A stretch of DNA of 64,000 nucleotides from Sipunculus nudus. Its lineage: Eukaryota > Annelida > Sipuncula > Golfingiida > Sipunculidae. The position numbers and the translations under genes were made by a program. Below the pieces are notes generated by a model. That model worked only from the letters and a program-made list of their open reading frames with translations, searched no databases and was not told where the DNA came from. Below, piece by piece: positions 57,908-64,000 of this stretch. Location of the stretch: the NCBI GenBank assembly GCA_026874595.1, contig CM049307.1, forward strand, positions 34,638,862 through 34,702,861, written 5' to 3'. Numbering within the stretch: position 1 is the stretch's first letter; the number at the start of each line of letters is the position of its first letter.

Positions 57908-59378
57908 GTATCCGCCAAAACGAAGTTTTGCGGATACTATGTGTTTGACCGGGTTCCGCCGCCGCCGCTGCCGCTGCGTTCGTTTCCAGAGAACTCCTCT
58001 GAGACTACTGGACAGATTTTTCCGAAACTTACACAAATTATCGGGTCACATGTGAACTGGTGCCTAACCAAGTGACCTTGACCTCTGACCTTTCGTCTCT
58101 GCCCAGCGTCCGTTTGTGCGTCTGTTTACACACATAAACCCATATATCTCGGGAACCGTTTGACGGATCCGGAAAACATTTTTACACAAATGTAGCCCTG
58201 GGATAGCTTTATAACATACACAACAAAAGGTGGCGCCACCTGCAACCATGTTTGCACAGTGTCCATCTGTTCATCTGCCTGGGGATAAAATCACTCATAT
58301 CTCTGCAGTGGTTTGACTAATTCACCTAAAATTTGGCATGCATATACATCCTAGATAGCTTTCTCAATTTTATGACAGGTGGCGCCACCTACATTCACGT
58401 TAACGCTCCACACATAAACCCATATATCTCGGGAACCGTTTGACCGATCCGGAAAAAAATTTTACACAAATGTAGCCCTGGGATAGCTTTATAACATACA
58501 CAACACAAGGTGGCGCCACCTGCAACCATGTTTGCACGGTGTCCATTTGTTCATCTGCCTGGGGTTTAAAATCACTCATATCTCTGCAGTGGTTTGACTA
58601 ATTCACCTAAAAATCGGCATGCATATACATCCTAGATAGCTTTCTTGATTTTATGACAGGTGGCGCCACCTACATTCACATTAACACTCCACACATAAAC
58701 CCATATATCTCGGGAACCGTTTGACCGATCCGGAAAAAATTTTTACACAAATGTAGCCCTGGGATAGCTTTATAACATACACAACAAAAGATGGCGCCAC
58801 CTGCAACCATGTTTGCACAGTGTCCATTTGTTCATCTGCCTGGGGTTAAAATCACTCATATCTCTGCAGTGGTTTGACTAATTCACCTAAAATTCGGCAT
58901 GTGTATACATCCTAGATAGCTTTCTTGATTTTATGACAGGTGGCGCCACCTACATTCACGTTAACGCTGCAGGAATCCAAGCTCATATCACGGGAACCGT
59001 TTGACCGATCCGGAAAACATTTTTACACAAATGTAGCCCTGGGATAGCTTTATAACATTCACAACAAAAGGTGGCGCCACCTGCAACCATGTTTGCACAG
59101 CGTCCATCTGTTTGTCTGCTGTGGGATAAAATCACTCATATCTATGCAGTGGTTGACTTTTCCACATGAAATTTTGCATGTGTATATATCTTGGATAGTT
59201 TCTTGTTCAAATAACAGGTGGCGCCACCTACAATCATGTTTATGTGGCAGAGATCCATTCTAATATTTAACACATGTAACTCTTTATCCCCTTGCCACTC
59301 AATCCATGCCTCACTTCACCTGTCCTTCTCTGATTTTGGCGGATACACGTAGTCGCTTGTCGACTACCCGTATTCAAG
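57908..59378 (+). mobile_element. Family B element, full length, four core units
   Basis: GTATCCGCCAAAAC pairs with GTTTTGCGGATAC at the 5' end. Four units of 280-282 bp follow (CACATAAACC at 58131, 58411 and 58692; fourth unit from 58970). They are nearly identical to each other, so homogenised or recently amplified. The 3' end is TTTTGGCGGATAC, the perfect hairpin GTAGTCG-CTTGT-CGACTAC and GTATTCAAG, with CAAG in place of CTAG. Confidence 0.9.
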
Positions 59379-60212
59379 TTAAAAAAAGTTATGGGCCCAA
59401 TCATAATGCATTTTGTAAAAAATCAGGAAAGATATTTGATCACTTAACACAAAAAATGTTAAAGCTATGGACCTTTTTTCCAGTAATATAACTTTAATTA
59501 ATCAAAATTAAATTGTATACCCAAAATTAGATGAAAATCTTTTAAATTTTTTAAAATATTGATAAAAATAAAAAATTGGTACCTTAAATTTTGCCCAACT
59601 TTGACCATGGCACGTTTTTTTCCTGTAAAGTACTGTGGATTTAATTTTCACAGCATGTTTTTGTTAGCATTTCAACTGTTAATAGGACTTAATACCTTTG
59701 AGATATTAATGAAAAACTTCATTTTTCCATTAAAAACCCTTTGTTACACTTCAAGACTGCCTAATATCAAAACCACTGATCTGATTTTAATCATAAATAA
59801 TATACATATTTTTCATTCTCTATGCGCATGCCAGAATGATGTCAGTATTGCGTAATTGTTTTAAGTTATGGGCCCAACATAATGTACTTTGTAAAAAATC
59901 AAGAAATATATTTACTCCCTTAACAAGGGCATTTGCTGAAGCTAGAGATTTTTTTGTCAGGGATGTAACATTATTTAATCAAGATTCAATTGAATACCCA
60001 AAATTAGTTCTGAATTTTTTCAAATTTTATAAGTTATTAGTATAAATATAAAATTAGTACCTTAAATTTTGCCCAACTGTGACCATGGCACGTTTGTTTC
60101 CCGTGAGCACTGTTGATATAATTTTCATATCATGCACACATAAGGATTTCAGCTTTTTAGTTTAGAAAGCTGAAAGAAATTGGCCAAAAATTGTAGCTTT
60201 TATTAATGTTTT
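59379..60212 (+). mobile_element. Family C remainder, host of next C
   Basis: Resumes the C body to AGCTTTTATTAATGTTTTT, where the next C starts. The intact relative at 56545-56570 continues TTAATGTTTTTTATGAG. Confidence 0.75.
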
Positions 60213-62737
60213 TAGCTCAGCTGACTATAAGTCATCTGAGCTATAGTCGTGGTCCATTGTCCGTCGTCCGTCCGTCCGTAAGACTGGCACGTTTCGACAC
60301 CGTTGGACCTACGAATCTGAAATTCGGCATACAGTTAGATGTCCCCAAAATCTCCTACCATGCCAAAAATTGGGTCAATAGGACTTTGTTCCTTTGAGAT
60401 ATTAAGGAAAAACCTCAATTTTTTATTGGAAATCTATTTTCACACTTCAGGACTGCCTAATATCAAAACCACTCATCTGGTTTTCTTCATATTTACCATA
60501 AATATTCCTCTATATAGTTCCTATGTACATGCCAGATATTAAGTCAGTATTATATAATTTAAAAAAGTTATGGGCCCAAACATAATAGACTTTGTAAAAA
60601 AATCAGGAAGATATTTGGTCACTTAAGACCAAAAGTGTTAAAGGTAGGGACTTTTTTCCAGTAATACAACTTTAATTAATCAAAATTAAATTGTATACCA
60701 AAAATTAGATCAAAATCTGTTAAATTTTTTTAAATATTGGCAAAAATATAAAATTGGTACCTTAAATTTTGCCCAACTTTGGCCACGGCACGTTTTTTTC
60801 CTGTAAGTACTGTGGATTTAATTTTTACAGCATGTATACATAAGGATTTAATCTGTTAAAATCTGAAATTTGAAAATAAAACCTGCAAAATTAGGCTAGG
60901 TATTGAATTTGTTTGGAGGCTCTTGTTGTATTCCCTTACATTGTCAAGCAGTCCACTTTGATGACTGTAGGTCATTCAGTGCACATCTCTATGCTCCCCA
61001 GGCTGTTGGCATAATTTTAGATGTCCCCAAAATCTCCTACCATACCGAAAATTGGGTCGTTAGGACTTCATTCCTTCGAGATATTAAGGAAAAAAAACTC
61101 CGTTTTCCATAAAAAAGCCATTGTTACACTTCAAGGCTGCCTAATATAAAAAACACTGATCTGTTTTTGATCGTATTTGGTATTCACATTCTTTCATACA
61201 TTTTCTATCAACATACCAAAAATTAGGTCAGTATTGGGTATTATTTTGAAGTTATGGGCCAAAACATAATGCAATTTTTTTAAAAATCAGGAAATATATT
61301 TACTCACCTAACATGAGAATGGCTGAACCTAGAGACTTTTTTGCAGGAATATAACTTTATTTAATCAAGATTCAATTGTTTACCCAAAATTAGATCTGAA
61401 TTTTGCTAATTTTTCAGGTTATTAGCATAAATAAAAAATCAATACCTTAAATTTTGTCCAACTTTGGTAATGGCACGTTTTTTCCCTATAAGCACTGTTG
61501 ACTTAATTTTCACAGAACATATATAAGGATTTCATCTTTTAAAATCTGAAATTTCAAAGAAATTGATTGGAAAGAATAGCTTTTATTCATGTTTTCATAC
61601 ACCATGTCAAGTGTTGTTTACATCTAGCCCACCTAGTAGTACAGCCTTCACTTGCATTATGTAACCCACCCCAGGCACCTTGACTTGGGTCAGCTTGGCC
61701 ACTACAGGCAGGCTTCCCCTCTGCCCTGCACCCCACCCCCCCACCAAGATGGTGCATAAACTAGATGAATGTTATTATTTTCTGTATTTGATTCATTCCC
61801 TATCCTAGGCTATGCTACATTTTAGATTTTGTATTGTACCACCAGGGTTACAATGATTAAAGTGTACATTTAATTGTGTCCACAAAGTGGTGTATTGCTA
61901 TGAAAGTGTGGATGTTCATGAGATAAGTAATTTCTTACTTCAGAAGAGTAAAAACTTCACCAGGTGTGAAATTGACTATAAATTCCAGTAATAAATTAAA
62001 ACTGGGATAGTAATTAGCACAATGATATTGTTTGTCCCTCATTCAACCAACAGTGTGTATACTTTATTTGAAAAGATGTTTTATTTTATAAAATTTACTG
62101 AATCTTTTATTTTATTTTGGTGAATAAAATTAAGCATGTATTGAAAACTCCAATGTGCAAAACTTTTTAATAGTGATTCAAGGAATATTCTTGTAGATGC
62201 CATGTTGTGGCATTATTTTCTTTTAAATTCAGTTTAAACATTTATGATTTAAAAATAATAAAATATATGTGTATGCATAATATGACCCAATATGAGCTAC
62301 ACTCTGGATTTATGATGATTGCAACTTTTGCAACAATTCTAATATTTTAACTTATAGTTTCAGTTTTTAAATCTGTATATATAATGATTGCAACTTTTGC
62401 AACAATTCTAATATTTTAACTTATATTTTCAGGTTTTTTTATTAAAAAGTTATAAAACCTGTAAATAAAAAAATGATTCAGATAAAAACTTCTTAATGGA
62501 AAAAGTGGATATGCTTAAAAAATAGGAGTATATATAAACTTAAATGCATTATTCCCTTGAAAGTGAAATAAAGGTATTAGTCCATTCTGTCCACTTGCCT
62601 GTCCATCTGTAAATTTTCATATGCATCACAGTATCTCAAAACTTTTGCTGTTTTTCTTCATGACAGTCTTGTCAGAGTATTAGTTTGCAATCATATATTT
62701 AGAACTTTACTATAACCAAGTAGGAGGGCCCCTTTTC
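60213..62737 (+). mobile_element. Family C element, 3' end cut by inverted A
   Basis: TAGCTCAGCTGACTATAAG at 60213; the long C form with a second half-copy starting near 60990 (CCCAGGCTGTTGGCATAA). It runs to CAAGTAGGAGGGCCCC, where the reversed A piece replaces the expected 3' end. Confidence 0.78.
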
Positions 62738-63376
62738 CATAACTTAGCCAAAAAATCACTGAACTGAAACTATTTGAACAAACTTCAGAAAGCACTACCC
62801 AGGGATCATTTCCGTGCGATATTTAACAATTTGGCCTTATCATTTCAGAGAAGAAGTTATTTGTAGCTATCAGTATGATACTGGCACTGATGACCCCCGT
62901 ACAAAAAAGGCCGATGCAGGTGGCGCCACCAATACCTCAATTTCAGATATGACTCATGTGACCAACATTGGCATAAAATTTGGTGATGATAGCTCAAGCC
63001 GTTTCTGAGATTGTAATTTTAGTATGCTTTTTTGGACATATGACTAAGTTCAACTTCCTGTAACTCGGCCAAAAATCACCAAACTTAAACCATTCGAACA
63101 AACTTGAGAGAGATTGTTCCAGGAATCATTTCTGTAAAATATTGGACAATTTGGCTGAACAGATTCGGAGAAGAAGATTTTTTAAGCTTTTTTAGCTTTT
63201 TCCTTATAAAATCTAAGAAAATGCAGTTAGTCAAAAAATAAGAAAAATCCGATAGAGTTTTTTAGATGACAAATTTAATGCAAAAAATTTAGTGATGCTA
63301 ATTCTTGCCGTTTTCAAGATAGTATGGGTTAACCTACAGACAACGCCACACCATAGCATAAGCTCACAGGTTCGCT
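62738..63376 (-). mobile_element. Family A fragment, reversed
   Basis: Reverse complement of the A head and first core units. The A terminus AGCGAACCTGTGAGC reads inward from 63376. GGTGGCGCCACC lies at 62919, and CTGTAACTCGGCC matches the inverse of 44875-44900. The A 3' end is missing. Confidence 0.82.
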
Positions 63377-63645
63377 AAAAAGTAGTTATTCCATACAAAT
63401 GGGATGTGGACCAGAGTAAAACGGGTCCTGACCTTAACTGGGAGTGTTGCACAAAACTTCTGGTTTAACCTATTATACTGTCACAGGGTCATTGTTGTGA
63501 ATGCAATGCTCCCATCACATAACAAACCCACATGGTAATAGAATGACCTCAGATACTGGCAGTAACCACCATCCCAGTCCCCCCCCCCCCCATCCCCCTT
63601 TAAATTTTGCTAAAATATTCAATTTTGTTCCCAAGCCAGTCACTG
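63377..63645 (+). repeat. Second copy of the 13208-13540 repeat
   Basis: CCATACAAATGGGATGTGG through GTTCCCAAGCCAGTCACTG. A C run at 63580 expands the CCTTCCCCCTCTCCC segment of the left copy. Confidence 0.8.
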
Positions 63646-64000
63646 ATTGTATCCTTATCGGGGATAGTATGGTTAGGCATGGTAGCACCAGAGCTGTAGA
63701 GATTTCTTTCAGGCGAGATAACTCAAAAAATATTTCATGGATCTCTACCGAACTTGCACGTGCATAGATATGGGTGAGATGCTGAAGCCTATTTAATATG
63801 GGGTCATGACCTTTACTGGGATAGTGACCTTGACCTTGACAAACTCCATTTTGGGGGGGAAAAATCAAGTTGCCAAAAGATCTTGGATAGTGTTGTCATG
63901 TACCGGAAACTGGTGGCGCCATTTATTATCCTTTTCCTGTTTTTGTGTCGTTTTATACACCCATCATTGCCACTTGACAGTACTGTGAGCATTATAAGTA
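63646..64000 (+). mobile_element. Family E element with 5' hairpin
   Basis: Starts GTATCCTTATCGGGGATAG, a hairpin like that of B, then TGGATCTCTACCGAAC, GGTCATGACCTTTACTGG and AACTGGTGGCGCC. A T-rich end TATCCTTTTCCTG follows near 63943. The last 32 bases repeat 8448-8480. The window ends inside the repeat. Confidence 0.65.

Overview
The window looks like animal nuclear DNA. Genes are split into short exons by long introns, there are no operon-like open frames, and about four fifths of the sequence is interspersed or tandem repeat. The combination of an inhibitor-of-apoptosis (IAP) UBA exon of the molluscan kind, very abundant Helitron/Helentron-like short elements with tandem cores and a CR1/Jockey-like reverse transcriptase scrap suggests a lophotrochozoan, most likely a bivalve mollusc. 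The species cannot be named from sequence alone.

Genes. Two plus-strand gene fragments are supported. (1) 6193-6599 and 9890-9969 are phase-compatible exons giving the C-terminus of an IAP (BIRC-like) protein: a UBA domain, a low-complexity linker and a short Asp/Glu/Tyr tail ending in TAA, with no RING finger visible. (2) 29684-29825, 34749-34952 and 41386-41503 are phase-compatible exons. They encode a basic stretch, a nine-cysteine CXC domain of the type found at the C-terminus of chromokinesin KIF4, and a lysine-rich tail. The gene is partial. A CpG-rich stretch at 18890-19341, ending in a good splice donor, may be its promoter and first exon.

Repeat landscape. Named here for convenience: family A (5' AGCGAACCTGTGAGC, 3' ..AGGCCTTG), B (5' GTATCCGCCAAAAC, 3' ..ATTCTAG), C (5' AGCTCAGCTGACTATAAG, 3' ..GTCCCTTG), D (5' AGCTCAGCTTACTGTAAG, 3' ..GTCACTTG), E (3' ..TTTTCTTG) and F (3' ..GTGCCCTTG). 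A, B, C, D and F share one design: the 5' end reappears inverted shortly before the 3' end, a small hairpin follows, and the element stops at CTTG or CTAG next to TT. Copies nested inside copies give filled and empty target sites within this window. In each clear case a single TT or T-run in the empty site is present on both sides of the insert, with no longer duplication. This is the behaviour expected of Helentron/HINE-type elements.

Layout. 1-1493 is a 31-bp minisatellite with inverted arms. 1610-6050 is a patchwork of A, B, C and F. 6193-9969 is the IAP gene end with B and E in its intron, followed by an acidic-codon repeat to about 10400. 10400-15600 is mostly low-copy DNA with some short tandem repeats. 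15662-16907 is a complete D element. 17041-19341 is CpG-richer low-copy DNA with a reverse transcriptase fragment. 20600-29297 is a four-level nest of C elements and one B. 29684-41503 is the KIF4-like gene, with introns full of A and C copies and a 1.12-kb inverted-repeat DNA transposon at 30771-31893. 41517-53004 is a second deep nest, including a 5-kb A element and a 1.45-kb TA-flanked DNA transposon at 50923-52370. 53012-64000 is C, B, an inverted A fragment and E. No tRNA, rRNA, CRISPR array or bacterial-type feature was recognised.
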